NCBI GenBank assembly: GCA_001566295.1
Contig: KQ964261.1
Location: 124,001-188,000 of the forward strand
Reading direction: 5' to 3'
DNA length: 64,000 nt
From: Microdochium bolleyi
Lineage: Eukaryota > Ascomycota > Sordariomycetes > Xylariales > Microdochiaceae
The first letter of the stretch is position 1. Every line of letters begins with the position of its first letter. Below the pieces are notes generated by a model. The model was not told the DNA's origin, ran no database searches, and saw only the letters and a program-made list of their open reading frames with translations. Below, piece by piece: positions 46,574-57,961 of this stretch. The translations under genes were made by a program, and so were the position numbers.

Positions 46574-49000
46574 TCAGAACATACACTCCCGTAACCGCCC
46601 AGCCTTGCCGAGCTCATACTCGATCCACCTCCCCACGCCCCGTCGGCCAGGGACAAGGACGGCTCCAGGGTTCATGACGTGGCAGCCCTCATATGTCACG
46701 CAGAACGCTGGCGCCGTGGGATCGACCAGCACCATCGCGGTTGGCAGCGGGTACAGATGCAATGAGCTCGCGTAGTCCCAGTGCACAGGTCTGATGTTTG
46801 TCCTGAAGGGCGACAGATACCCCTGGTCCAGTATGGTCTTGACCAGTTTCCTTGCGGACTGTACGTCGTGCGGGACCTCTGGCGCATTCGGCGGCTTCAC
46901 CGCATCGACTTCCATGTCGTCGTCTTGGCCTAGGATATCAGCCATCTCCTCGTCGTCGGGCACTTCGTCTGTGTCTACGTTGTTGCTCGCCTGCTCCTCG
47001 GGTGCCGTTTTCGAGGACTTTATGTGCACCGCAGTCCTGCGCATGCGTGACGACAGGTCATCGCGAAACAGCACAATCTCGTGTGCGGGTCCGAACACGG
47101 ATAGCCTCGCTGGGTTGCTTGCCCAGATGGCTTCTCCGCCGTTCTGGACGCCTGGTTCGGCATTCGCGGTGGCAAAGGCCCTTCTGATCCGCGATGTGAA
47201 CATCTCGGGCACTGGTTTCCGTGGCAGGGGGACAGCGGAACCCGACGAGAATGCAGAGGCCCAGCCGTCATTGTCGCCGGGTACGAAGACAAAAGTGGCT
47301 GTCTGCAGGAGCGTGGGAAAGTCGGAGAGGACGGACGCTAAAGAGTCAAAGTATTCTTTGTACTCAACACTTCCGCCACTGGCGCCACCACTGGCCATGA
47401 CGGCGTGCTCGGTGAAATTTCCGGTAACGACGAAGGTCATGGGAGATGTGCCTTCGGGCTCTGAAGAGTACACTGTCAGGATCTTGCGGAGTGCTTGCAG
47501 GGCTCGCGGCTGGTCGAGATTCAGCTCGCCAAGAATCACAACTCTGCCGCGACCTGGAGCATCGTCGTCGTCCTCGCGTTGTCGCAGCAGACGATGCTCA
47601 AGCTTGCGCATCCTTGCCCCAGCAGCTCGCTCACTGCCAACGCCCAGAAAGTCGATCCAGCCAAAACCACCTCCGATGGTGTGATCTTGGCCGCCGTCTG
47701 GACCACTGACACCAAGCGTAGCTTTTCTTTTCTCGCAAGGAGGCTGGCCTATGAAGAACCCCTGGAATCGACCGCCAATAACTCCACCAATTCCATTTGT
47801 GCTCCCAAGGCCTCGTCCCGTTGCTTCTTCGTCTTCCTCATAGACGCCATCCACCAGAACTATCATGCCGGGTGTGAACCATGCAGAATCTTCCGGTATG
47901 GAGACAGCCTGGGAGATATCGAGCGATATCGTGCCCGTGAGATCGCTGATGGCCAGGCTTCCTGTCGGTAGCACGGATAACAGGCCTAAGAGCATATGGT
48001 GAGAGCCGTGCCGTCCAAGAAGGTTTGATATAGGTGTGAGCTTGTAGGTCTGCTGGGCTGTGAGGCTTGACGCAGATCTTTGTAATGAGGGACCCCCTTT
48101 AGCAGAGGCGACGGCTGATGTCTGAAAGGACTCATTTCGCAAAAGTCGTTGGTGAATGACGTTGTAGCGATTGCGGAAGAGTGTCGTTTTCTGATTCGCG
48201 GAGGGGAGGATGGACGGTTTCGACGAGTCCCTGCAGTAGCTGTTAGCTTGATCACGTCGTAATTTGGATACAAGAATACCATACCTTTCGAAGTGCTTCT
48301 TGGTCATGTTGTAAAGCATGCGTGGCTGATCTTGGGCATTTATGACCTTGGCCCATTTCCTTGGGTCGTTCAGACCATCCTCGTCATCCTCTACATTCTC
48401 TTCCTCCCGCATCCCGAGTCCAGACATGCCGAAGCTTGCCTGGCTGTCATCTCTTGTCAGGGTCGCGGGCCGCAAGCCCAATCTCGTGTTCGAAATGTCC
48501 ACGTCTTGGGAAGACATGTCCAGAGCTAAGCTGTTCTGTCGCGAGAGCTCCCGGACAGTGGCAATCCGCCCGCCGCTCATGTTCCCCTCGAGTGACTTCA
48601 GGATGTCCTTGAGCTCGCTGCTGGCGCCGTCGACAATGACACCACCATTCCGGTTTTTCCAGCCTTTGGCCACTTCCTCGAGCACCCGCTCAGCCAACCC
48701 CTCCTCGCGCCATCCTGATCCACAGTGCCTCCCTATGAAGGCTGCAAGCTCTTGTAACGCCGAAGAGGTAAGCGTCAGGCTGTGTTTCTTCGTAAATGTG
48801 CGGAAAGCGAGTGGTCGCAGCGTTGCTGGAGGCAGGAGAATTGGCAGGATCGTGGTTTTCGTAGTCGGGGCTATCGCGAACGGCCTCTGTGTGTACGCGG
48901 GAGTGCCAAACGCTGGAGATGATGACGGAATCAGGTCTTTGGCTGGACCTGGTGTCTTGGGCGCGAACAGAGCCGCCACGAGCGGCTTGTCGCCCGGCAT
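46574..49000 (-). CDS. DPB2: DNA polymerase epsilon subunit B
   Basis: The essential second subunit of the leading-strand polymerase, which links Pol2 to the CMG helicase. Exons 48285..49000 and 46574..48230 give 790 aa, somewhat longer than yeast Dpb2. The 54 bp intron (GTATGG, branch GCTAAC, CTGCAG) is a multiple of three and open in frame, so a naive reading would add 18 residues. The N-terminal domain (about 60-150) is followed by a disordered acidic stretch, an OB-fold region (SDLTGTISLDISQAV) and an inactivated phosphoesterase fold (FVFVPGDNDGWAS, GPAHEIVLFRDDL). It ends with the family signature HWDYASSLHLYPLPTAMVLVD and GCHVMNPG. Divergent from the 49511 gene with a 510 bp spacer. Confidence 0.95.
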   Translation of the reverse strand: MPGDKPLVAALFAPKTPGPAKDLIPSSSPAFGTPAYTQRPFAIAPTTKTTILPILLPPATLRPLAFRTFTKKHSLTLTSSALQELAAFIGRHCGSGWREEGLAERVLEEVAKGWKNRNGGVIVDGASSELKDILKSLEGNMSGGRIATVRELSRQNSLALDMSSQDVDISNTRLGLRPATLTRDDSQASFGMSGLGMREEENVEDDEDGLNDPRKWAKVINAQDQPRMLYNMTKKHFERYGILVSKLRRDQANSYCRDSSKPSILPSANQKTTLFRNRYNVIHQRLLRNESFQTSAVASAKGGPSLQRSASSLTAQQTYKLTPISNLLGRHGSHHMLLGLLSVLPTGSLAISDLTGTISLDISQAVSIPEDSAWFTPGMIVLVDGVYEEDEEATGRGLGSTNGIGGVIGGRFQGFFIGQPPCEKRKATLGVSGPDGGQDHTIGGGFGWIDFLGVGSERAAGARMRKLEHRLLRQREDDDDAPGRGRVVILGELNLDQPRALQALRKILTVYSSEPEGTSPMTFVVTGNFTEHAVMASGGASGGSVEYKEYFDSLASVLSDFPTLLQTATFVFVPGDNDGWASAFSSGSAVPLPRKPVPEMFTSRIRRAFATANAEPGVQNGGEAIWASNPARLSVFGPAHEIVLFRDDLSSRMRRTAVHIKSSKTAPEEQASNNVDTDEVPDDEEMADILGQDDDMEVDAVKPPNAPEVPHDVQSARKLVKTILDQGYLSPFRTNIRPVHWDYASSLHLYPLPTAMVLVDPTAPAFCVTYEGCHVMNPGAVLVPGRRGVGRWIEYELGKAGRLRECMF

Positions 49001-49510
49001 GGTTGTGATCGGTGTGAGAGGTTGCGGTTGTTTTGCAGATGGATGAGCGGCTGGTTAGGCATAGATCTCAGCTAAGAATAGGCCCTCTCAACACGTGCAA
49101 TGAAGAGCTCTGTCTGCTGATTATGCTGTGGGATGTTCACAGGTGCTTCAGGCGAACGTAGGTATCTCGGCATCGAGAAGTCCGTTGTGGGGGAAGACGC
49201 GTCCGAAGCTCGTTTACGCGTTAATTGAAGCTTGCAGGGGTGCCTAGTCCCCCACCTGTACCGCCATCATCGCCTGTAATCGGGGTGACTTTGGCGAGAC
49301 ATAGATCTTCTGCAATTCCGCCCCACTTCAAAGCAGAGAGCAAGGTATCCCATTAGTACCTTAAGGTACTTTTTGGACCTGAGGGACGAAGTCTGACAGA
49401 TTGTTACGTCAAGGACAACGTATTTAGCTTGTAACCGAAACATTGAAAAGCCATGAGCTCCTGGACCATTCGATCATGACCTTGCCCTACCACAGAGCAA
49501 CAACCACAAT
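49001..49510. other. Divergent promoter, DPB2 and 49511 gene
   Basis: A compact bidirectional upstream region. It contains a 16-bp palindrome at 49355..49370. No gene is seen. Confidence 0.5.
49355..49370. repeat. Perfect palindrome AGTACCTTAAGGTACT
   Basis: A 16-bp perfect self-complementary site roughly 150 bp upstream of the plus-strand start codon and 360 bp from the DPB2 start. It is the longest perfect member of the GTACC-type palindromes here. Confidence 0.8.
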
Positions 49511-50331
49511 ATGCTGCTCTTCCGATCAATTGCAAGCCCCGGCTTGCGGCAAGCCGTGACACGCCGTTATGTCTCGACATTACCACAGAACCCGCACATT
49601 GTCAGTCTCGCCCTGTATCTGTATCCCAGGCTCATACCACCACGGTCAGCCTGCGACAAAGATCCTCTGAAGACTAACCAATCTTCCAACCTCAGAGAAC
49701 CTTCCCCGTCCCCGCCGGACACCTCCTCACATATCTCGACACAAACCCTCCCAACCTGGCGCTCGCGATCGGCACAACAACCGAGCTCCCCGCAACCCCC
49801 CGCTCGTTCCGAGAGAACCCCGAGTTTCTCCCAATCCTAAATGAGGTCCTCGTGAAGCATGCGGCACAGGACCCCGGACTCAAGGCCCAGGCCCGGGCAT
49901 TCGCTGGCCCCGGCGGCATGACGTTCGGCGCCGGCGGAAGTGCCTTCTCGCAGCAGCGCAGGCGGGCGACCAAGAGCGGCGACAGCGGCAGCGGTGCGAG
50001 TGGGCAGGGCGGTGCGGGCGGCGGTGGAGTCGGGGGACATGTGCACCTCAGTGACCTGCGCAACCCGCCAGACTTTGGACGTATCGCGTGGCCTGAGGAT
50101 ATCCTGGGAAGTATCGAAGTTGACGGCCAGGGCGAGGTGGTTGGCGAGTTTGAGCCTAGCGGGACGTACCGCATTCTGACGAACGAGGGCATGTAAGTTG
50201 TGCTGAGACCCTACTCACTACTCTCCATGAGTGACTGTACTGACGGGTCTGTTTGTTCTAGCTTGGGGCTATCGGATTTCCTCCGGACGAAACTTGTCGA
50301 GCATCTCAAAGCGAAAGAGCGCTCTGGTTGA
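49511..50331 (+). CDS. Conserved fungal protein with mitochondrial-type presequence
   Basis: A 218-aa product from exons 49511..49600, 49696..50192 and 50262..50331. The first exon encodes a basic amphipathic leader (MLLFRSIASPGLRQAVTRRY), typical of mitochondrial targeting. The remainder has no enzyme motif that I recognise. Landmarks are RTFPVPAGHLLTYL, RSFRENPEFLPILNEVL, a Gly/Ser-rich low-complexity stretch (about 125-145), GRIAWPEDILGSIEVDG and the C-terminal YRILTNEGILGLSDFLRTKL. The first donor is GTCAGT (weak) and the third exon joins through an AT|C codon. The block pattern suggests a conserved filamentous-fungal mitochondrial protein of unknown role. Confidence 0.7.
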
Positions 50332-50693
50332 TAGGTTTCTGGCCTAGTTCTCTGCACCAAGAGGCGGGAGGTGTACTCTAATTGTTGTACTATATCACAG
50401 AAGGTCAATGAATTACGACTATGAAAACGCAAAAGAAATGATCCATACCCGTTTACAGGTTGAAACACACATGATGTGTTACAATGCTGGCACTTCAATC
50501 ATCAAGGCATGCTCAACATCGTAAGGACAACGAGACGACGAGAATTCATTGAATCAACAACACAAGATGGGAAGACGGTCGGCTGAAGTGAGAGTGCTTA
50601 AAAGTACACAAAATGTCTCTCATCTACGACTATGCTCTATTATCTGGTGAGGAGCAAATAGCATCCAAGTATCATGATATTAGCCATCATCAA
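50332..50693. other. Convergent 3' intergenic region
   Basis: This lies between the 49511 gene (+) and the aspartic protease gene (-). AT-rich 3' flanks only. Confidence 0.5.
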
Positions 50694-51999
50694 CTACTGG
50701 TGGAGGTAGTCATACTCCTTCTTGAGTCTGCCAAACCCGATCCTGGGCTTGTAGTCCTCGACCTTGTCCGCGCCAAAGTCGTACACGGAATAGAACCTGC
50801 GAAGGAATGCGGCGCCGATAAGGCCGAACCCCTGGACCCCGCTGCCGTCAAACGGCGGCTGGCACTGGTCGCCAGGAATATACACCTCGTCGCCGCGTTG
50901 CGTGAAGGTATAGACACCGCTCTCGACGTCCGGGTCGCCGATGGTCAGCGAGAGGGCCCAGCTCGAGTTGGACGCCGCACAGGTCCAGCGCTGCTGGCCC
51001 TGCAGCAGGGCGTAGTAGTCCCAGCCGAGCGCACTGTAGACGTCCAACATGGCGTCCTCGGGCAGCGAGATCCGGCCTGCGCCCGTATCGAAGACGACGC
51101 GCGCGTAATCGGCGTTGTAGGCCGCGAACGAGACGGTCTTGTTTGCCGCGGGCTCGGTGCCGGCAGGGTCCGTGGTCGTGGGTGCCTTGCCGTGGTTCCA
51201 CACGATGGTCGAGTTGGCGCCGCCGGCCACGAGCACGTTGATGGACAGCAGCCGCGTGCGCCAGAGCTGGTAAGGGGTCTCCTTACGAAGTGGCACGTAG
51301 AGCATCTCGCCATCAACATACTTGTCCTCGTGGCTGCCACCGAGGGTCAAGATGCCGTCCTGGGCGCCGTCGTTGGCGAGGCTGGTGCCGTAGAACAATG
51401 AGAAGCGCGGGTCGTCGAGCCTGCCGTCCCAGAGCAGCGTCTCCATGATGGTCGTCGTGTTGGGCTCGGCGATAGACGAGAAGCTGAAGCCGCCGAAGCC
51501 ATCGGCCGTGATGAAGCGCCACGAGCTGTGATTCACCTCGAGGAAGGTCTGATTCCAGTAGTCGGGCAGCATGCCCTTCTCGTCGTGAAAGACATCCTGC
51601 ACGACGTTGCCGGTCAGCGCGTCGCCGCCCGTGTATTCGATCCGCGCGGGGGTGTGCAGGTCGACGCTGGTGCTCGAGGCCGAGACATTGTAGCCCACGC
51701 GGGTGTAGCTGCTTAGGTTGGGGCAGGACGTCGAGTTGCACGACGCGCTGGTGACCCAGGACGTGGCCGAGCCCGTGTCGATAAAGAAGCGGAAGGGCTT
51801 CGCTGGAGTGCCGACTTGGAACTGCGCAGAAATCTATTATGTTGGGAAGGCCCAATCAGTCATCTTGCCCGGGTTGTAGCATGTAGAAACATCCTTCACT
51901 TACATAACTGTCTTGGATATGGAGTGGCAGGTCGATGACTGCAGCCGAGACCGCTGGGAGGATGGCCAGGACGCGGCCAAGTGTGCTAGTGAACGGCAT
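50694..51999 (-). CDS. Secreted pepsin-like aspartic protease (family A1)
   Basis: A 411-aa protease precursor from exons 51904..51999 and 50694..51833, with a 64 bp intron (GTAAGT...AATAG). The start at 51999 gives MPFTSTLGRVLAILPAVSAA, a signal peptide; an in-frame ATG at 52050 would add 17 residues and is less likely. The two catalytic aspartates are in FIDTGSATSW and VVFDTGAGRISL. Family landmarks YTGGDALTGNVVQDVF, DGILTLGGS and GLIGAAFLRRFYSVYDF are present. There is little or no propeptide before the first lobe (ISAQFQVGTP begins near residue 33). The C-terminus lacks a clear GPI signal. Probably secreted or vacuolar. Confidence 0.92.
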
Positions 52000-54242
52000 G
52001 ATGTAGCGACAAACTGCGGCTAGACAAGTCACGATGCTTGACGTGACCATCAGAAGAGAACTGGCTGGGCTACAACATCCGACCGCGATGCTGAACTATG
52101 TACCACCAGGCATTGTGGCCCGTGGCCAGTGTAGAGTCCACACAATTACTCGTATGAGTGCTAGCTTCCACGATACGAGAAGATCTGCAGGGAACCTCGT
52201 CACCGTTGGTGGACACCTCAATTACTGACAGCACTGGCAGCATAGGGAGAACCATTGCCGAGCGCATTGACGCAATCACGCCAAAGCTCAACGCCTGCTG
52301 GGATGCCCCAAGCGTGAGGGTTCAAGCTTCTCGAAACTTGAAGATCCCCGCAATTACGAGATGAAAGGCTATTGCCGACGGAGCCGCGACATGTTCGGGC
52401 TATCTCGCACTTGTCGTTCGGCCCTTTATATATAGAATCTCCAGGTGCAATGACCATACCTTCAAGAATACGGGCCATGTACAGAGTACTGGGAATGTCT
52501 GTTCCTTGTGCATCGTGGCTTTTCTCGACCTCCACCACCTATCGCGGCCCCGAGGTGAGCTTCCTTATCTCTGACTACGTGTATGATTGCACTGGACGAC
52601 CTACAACCCTACAGGCACGCAATGTCGCCAGAGGACGCTATCAAACTGCCAAATGCACCGAGTCCGGCGCACATTGGCATGACTGGCATCTGACCAGGAG
52701 TGGCCTGTCCCGTCAAGTCGCTTCAGTGGGCGTGTCACATCCTAGTCATCAGGAGCATGTCGAGACAGATCAGACCACCACAGATAGGACTGGATGATGG
52801 GTGATATAGAGCAAGTTCCAACGTCATATTCAGCCGAACAGAAAGGGCGTTCATGACTCGTGCACTATTTATGATCGAAATGCGGCTACCTACCAGAGTC
52901 GGCTTAGCTATTTGGAGAGGCTCTGCAGCAACTACCTCAGGAAATTGCTGCAGCATGCCTCGGTTCTCGTCAGGTTCCACGGGCAGTATGTCAGCGTTGC
53001 AGGCTGTTGGTGCGAGAGATCGGACCGAGTGCGGAACTATAAGTCCTCGAGCAGGGCTGCAAGAAACAATGCGACGAGCGGCCTCCGCATCAGAGACAGT
53101 TGTGGTCTTGGAGACAGCTTATGTCTTGAATATGCTCGAGAGTCTGCGGCGCATAACGACCCGCTAGAGATCTCACCGGTTTCAATGTGACCAGTCGCTT
53201 GTCGAGGTCGGGTCATTTCTGCGGCGACAATGGTGCTTGCTGTCACGCTGGAAGCACGCATTGGGCTTCACCTGCATGTGCAGGCCTGTTGTGGTTCCCA
53301 CGAGGCTCGCCTTGGTGGCCTCCCTGCAGCCAGGCTAATCTCGACTGAGCAGACGACTGGTTCGTTTCTGGGCGGGAACTGCCCGTCAGGCACGGGAGCT
53401 TGGTGTTCTGGATGCAGATTTTGCCTGCAGGCTCGAGCATGATGCCGTCTGATGAGATAGCCATCGTCGGACTGATTATTCATAAGCACACCTGTGGTAT
53501 GTAGTTAAAAGTGCCAGGCCCTGCTCGCACCTGAGGTGCTGGCTGCTAGTCAGACGTCTTGTCACACCCTTCTCCTGGAATCTCGCGAGTCATCTTCCAC
53601 TCCGCACGGCGCACGACTCGTGTCACTTCCTGAAGGAATATCCTCGCCGCTGGGCAAACCGGAACTGTTTCTCGTGCACTGTCTTGCAGACAAACCGAGG
53701 CGCCTACGAAATGGAGTGATCGATCAAGAGCACTCCCGGTTCATAAATCTAGCGCACCGAGACCAGTCGCATGCAGAGCAGCAGTCAACCACCTCGCCAT
53801 CGTCAGCGAACCTCGGAGCTCTAGGAGTCGAGCTACCCCGGCTCTGTTGCGAAAGCGAGGCAGCTTTGGCCGTGATCGAGAACCGGAGATCGGTCCGGCC
53901 GTCGGGCGTGGAGCAGCCCGTCGCCTTGCGCCGACTGCGCCGACAGACACGTGAGCCCGACACCCGAAGGTGTGGCGGCAATCTGGGACGGAGCAGGGCA
54001 CGCCAGGAAGCGCGCGAGCGAGCTTTCAAAGTTCGCAGGTTGAGTCGACGACGGAGCTGCGATTTGCGACGGCGACCTAGCGTGCATCACTGCTGGCTGC
54101 TGAAGAGCGCCCGGCCGGCTCCCCGTCCCCAAAGCTCCCCGCCCCCACCCTGCACCGCGCAGGCAGGGCCAGCACGTTCGCTCCCAAGCACCAGTCTACC
54201 TGCACCCCTCGATCTCTGGCAGACCGCCAGCCAACCATCCTC
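52000..54242. other. 2.2 kb intergenic region, protease and SNF1 promoters
   Basis: The flanking genes diverge. A TATA-like sequence sits at 52436. The short frames between 52370 and 54030 overlap each other on both strands and look random. CT-rich leader sequence precedes the SNF1 start. Confidence 0.45.
52436..52444 (-). promoter_or_regulatory. TATA-like element upstream of aspartic protease
   Basis: An alternating TA stretch (CTATATATAA on the minus strand, 52436-52445) lies 437 bp from the protease start codon. It is far for a core promoter unless the leader is long or spliced. Confidence 0.25.
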
Positions 54243-56840
54243 ATGACAGCTTCCGACCACTCTTCGCGCTCAGTCACCGACAGGCGCGTGCGTTTCGACG
54301 ACACGATGGCTTCCAACCCCAGGGCCTTCGACGACGAGGAGCTCTCCATCTCCCTCTCCCCGTCCCAGGTCCGTCGCAACACCCGCAATGGCCAGCCCGT
54401 GCCTCAAATCAGCGTCACCCCCGACGCTGCCAAGAGCGCAGCACCCCACGACCGCCAGCCCACGGGGCCGTCTCGCGAGAAGATCAAGACCGAGCAGCGC
54501 ATCGGCGCCTACAATGTCATCCGCACTCTGGGCGAGGGCTCCTTCGGAAAGGTCAAGCTTGCTACGCATCGCATGACCGGGCAGCAGGTGGCGCTCAAAA
54601 TCATATCGCGGAAGAAGCTCATTAGCAGAGACATGGTCGGCCGGGTCGAACGAGAAATCGAATACCTCCAACTTCTGCGACATCCACATATCATCAAACT
54701 GTAAGCACAGGCTCTGCTGATTTTCCGGCAGACTATCCGTCGATGCACTGCAGCACATGCTGACACAGCCGCTCCCCTGCAGCTACACTGTGATAAAGAC
54801 ACAAAACGAGATTATCATGGTTCTCGAATATGCTGGCGGCGAATTGTTCGACTACATCGTCTCACACGGTCGGCTTGCCGAGGACAAGGCTCGACGGTTC
54901 TTCCAACAAATGCTCTGCGCCGTCGAATACTGCCACAGACACAAGGTAGTTCATCGAGACTTGAAACCAGAGAATCTCCTGCTCGACGAGAATCTCAACG
55001 TCAAAATCGCCGACTTTGGCTTGAGCAACATCATGACGGACGGCAACTTCTTGAAGACTAGCTGCGGTAGTCCAAATTATGCGGCGCCAGAGGTCATCAG
55101 CGGAAAGCTCTATGCCGGACCAGAAGTCGACGTATGGAGTTGCGGTGTCATCCTCTATGTCCTCCTAGTTGGGAGATTGCCCTTCGACGACGACCATATC
55201 CCAAGCCTATTCGCCAAGATCCAGCGTGGTGTCTTCACTGTCCCGCAGTGGATTCCGGCCGATGCGGCAGCCCTGATCCGGAAGATGCTGCAGACAAACC
55301 CCGTGCAGCGTGCCACAATCGATGAGATCAGACTCGATCCGTGGTTCATGAAGGAACTCCCGTCCTACCTCGCCCCGCCCGTTGAAGAGTTTGTCAACAC
55401 CGGCGCAGATCCGAACAAGGCGATCAAGCCTAGTGATATTGCACCGTTCGCGCCACGTAAGGTTCAGGAGCAACTGCACAATGAAGTCACAGAGAAGATC
55501 AGCAAGACGATGGGTTATGGCAAACAAGATGTCCAGGAAGCGCTGGAAGCAGACGAACCGTCGGCAATCAAGGATGCCTACATGATTGTGCGCGAGAACA
55601 AGCTTATGCAAGGAAATAGTGAGTCGCGGAAGTCAGAGAGGCGAGCGCGAATCCGGCCATCTGCTAACAAACGTGCAGCTGCTTACGGTACAGGTGCTGA
55701 GAATCCATACTTCGCTACGTCACCGCCCACGGGAGGAGATCACGCCGGAAGTCTTGCTGAGAGTCTACATGCTACCTCCATACCCAAGGAGGAACCCGCG
55801 GTTCCGACTCCGTCTGAATCACAAGCAAGCCCTCTCGCTGACTCCACACGCTCGACAACATCAACGATTGCCGCCCGCGCCCATGTCAGCAAGGTTGGCA
55901 TTCTACCAACAAGTTTGCCAGGACTGCACAGGGAGTTCATGGAGCGACACGCCGGCGGCATAGAAGATTCGCTCGATTCCCAGCCTATACCTGATGTCCC
56001 GTTACATCCGCGGACACCTGCTGAACAGCAAGAAGCAGCCCGTCGACTCAAACCTCACTCCAAGGGATCCAGACCGGACGAGCAGAGCCGCCCAGCCGCT
56101 ATGACCCCTGTGCAGCCTAAGAAGCAGAAGCCCACAAGATGGCAGTTCGGAATTCGGTCGCGTAACGCCCCTTGGGAAGCCCTCTTGTACATCTACAAAG
56201 CTCTGTCGAAACTTGGTGCGACATGGGTGCCCGATGAGGACTATGACTCTGTCGCGGCCGACGGCTCAGAGCCGTAAGTGTTTTCGCACCCCTACTATGC
56301 AAGATAACATTGGCTGACCAGTCCAGAACGGAGAAATTTGTTAACCACAACACCCCACACGGCAACCCCTACCGCGGCAAGAAGCCCGAGGAGATTGATC
56401 CTGCAAACTTTGACCCAGCCAAGTATTATCGTTTACCTGCAGACCCGTGGCACATTATCTGCCGGTGGAAGAAGGACGGTCAGTTGCTAATGCCGGCTCT
56501 CTTTACACTTCCTTCGTACTTGAACACTGCTGACTAGGAATATGTGTTGGCAGATATTCGCAAGAGCTCGGCCGCCTATAGCGGAGGTTCTGGAGACGCC
56601 CCTCCCGAGGAGAATATGCACATATACTCTGTGCTGGATAAGAGACAGCAGGACTTTGTGTTTATGCGGATGGAGATCCAGATCTACGAAATGGAGTACG
56701 GAGTATACCTGGTCGACTTCAAGTGCTCCGGGTACGAGAGGCAGGACGGCTCGATGTTGGAGGAGAAGGACGTCATGAGCGCCTTTCCCTTCCTCGACAT
56801 GGCGGCGAGGCTTATCATGCAACTCGCCGAGGCAGACTGA
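54243..56840 (+). CDS. SNF1: SNF1/AMP-activated protein kinase catalytic subunit
   Basis: The Ser/Thr kinase that relieves glucose repression and senses energy state. Five exons, 54243..54700, 54783..55618, 55679..56273, 56327..56478 and 56554..56840, give 775 aa. Kinase landmarks are GEGSFGKV (about 96), the VAIK-type lysine in VALKII (about 119), HRDLKPEN (about 211), DFG (about 230) and the T-loop FLKTSCGSPNYAAPEV with the Thr phosphorylated by upstream kinases. A UBA-like autoinhibitory region (EVTEKISKTMGYGKQDVQEA) follows, then a long disordered linker and a C-terminal domain (WQFGIRSRNAPWEALLYIYK to VYLVDFKCSGYERQ). Intron 2 (60 bp) is open and in frame. The last acceptor, CAG at 56553, was chosen by phase. 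Confidence 0.96.
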
Positions 56841-57961
56841 GGCGGTACGGAGGCGCCAACTATGCGCCAAAAGATATGCGGAACGACTATCGATGGACAT
56901 GGGATGGATTTCATGTAGAGAGGTGCAAAGGCGTTTTGGGGGGTTATATCGCTTTGAGATGGTAGGTGATATGCCTTGGGTCCAAGATTTCTCGGAGGCT
57001 GGTGTTGAGGTAATCTGTTATCATGTATTGCGCTTCAAGATATGGTTATTCTATTTAGGGCATTGGTTTTGCTCTTCAGCTTCTTTGTATTTTTATCAAC
57101 CCATCGGAAGACATAACTGCTTATCCTCTTCGCCGCACGATATTGCTTTACTCGAAATTCTCTTTGGGGACAATCTCGAAGTTCACAGCATTAACGTGTC
57201 AGTATCGTAGGAATTCCAACGCACGGGGCGCCATCGGGGTATTGTGACGTCATTGCTCAAGACAACCCGGCTCGTCCGGACCATGCAGGCTCTTGTATGT
57301 TTGATGGAGCCCTAGAGACTCCCGCCCCATCACCAGTCAAGACTCGAAGAGCCCACTGGGGATCACTGGGTCACTCTGAGGTGCCGAGGCTACTGCCCAC
57401 TATTGCCCACAGCGGAACACTGTTGATGATTTGTTGACGGTTCGGAGAACGAGGAGGACCTGACAGGCCGGGCCTAATTGTCTTGGCGTGCGTAACGAGG
57501 GCCCTTTGTGGGTTCAGGGTGGGCTGGTGATCATCAGGGCCATTGTGCGTATTCCGCTTGTGATTCGTAATGTTTTTGCGACACGCGTCGACACGAGCAG
57601 CAGGAGTCGGCTTCTTAAGCCCAATCCTTCTTCAAGTGCTGTATCTGCTGTGACAAACCTGGGCAAAACAACTGTGTGCATCGTACGTTTAGGCAGAATC
57701 GCTGTTGTTGCTGTTGCTTGCACGATCTCCCAACCCCTCACTGACAGCTGCACCCCGGAGCTACCCAACCGTCCCAGTCAGCATCCTCTCGATTACATCC
57801 ATTCTTCCGCCCAGACGCGCACACCGCTTCGTTTCTGGGAGGAGGAGTGCCGCCCGCGACACTCCAAGCCAGACGAGAAGGAACAACCAGAGAGCAGCAG
57901 TCTCACAGCCATACACGTATATCCATACGACAACAAGACATCACAACAAACCAGGCCCAGC
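56841..57961. other. Intergenic, SNF1 3' flank and oxidoreductase promoter
   Basis: No exon is supported. The open frame from 57488 into the oxidoreductase gene is leader sequence: it lacks family resemblance before the ATG at 57962 and is rich in tandem CACA/CCAG pieces. Confidence 0.5.

Noticed and set aside
50613..51401. 262-codon plus-strand ORF
   Set aside because: Antisense shadow of the aspartic protease exon.
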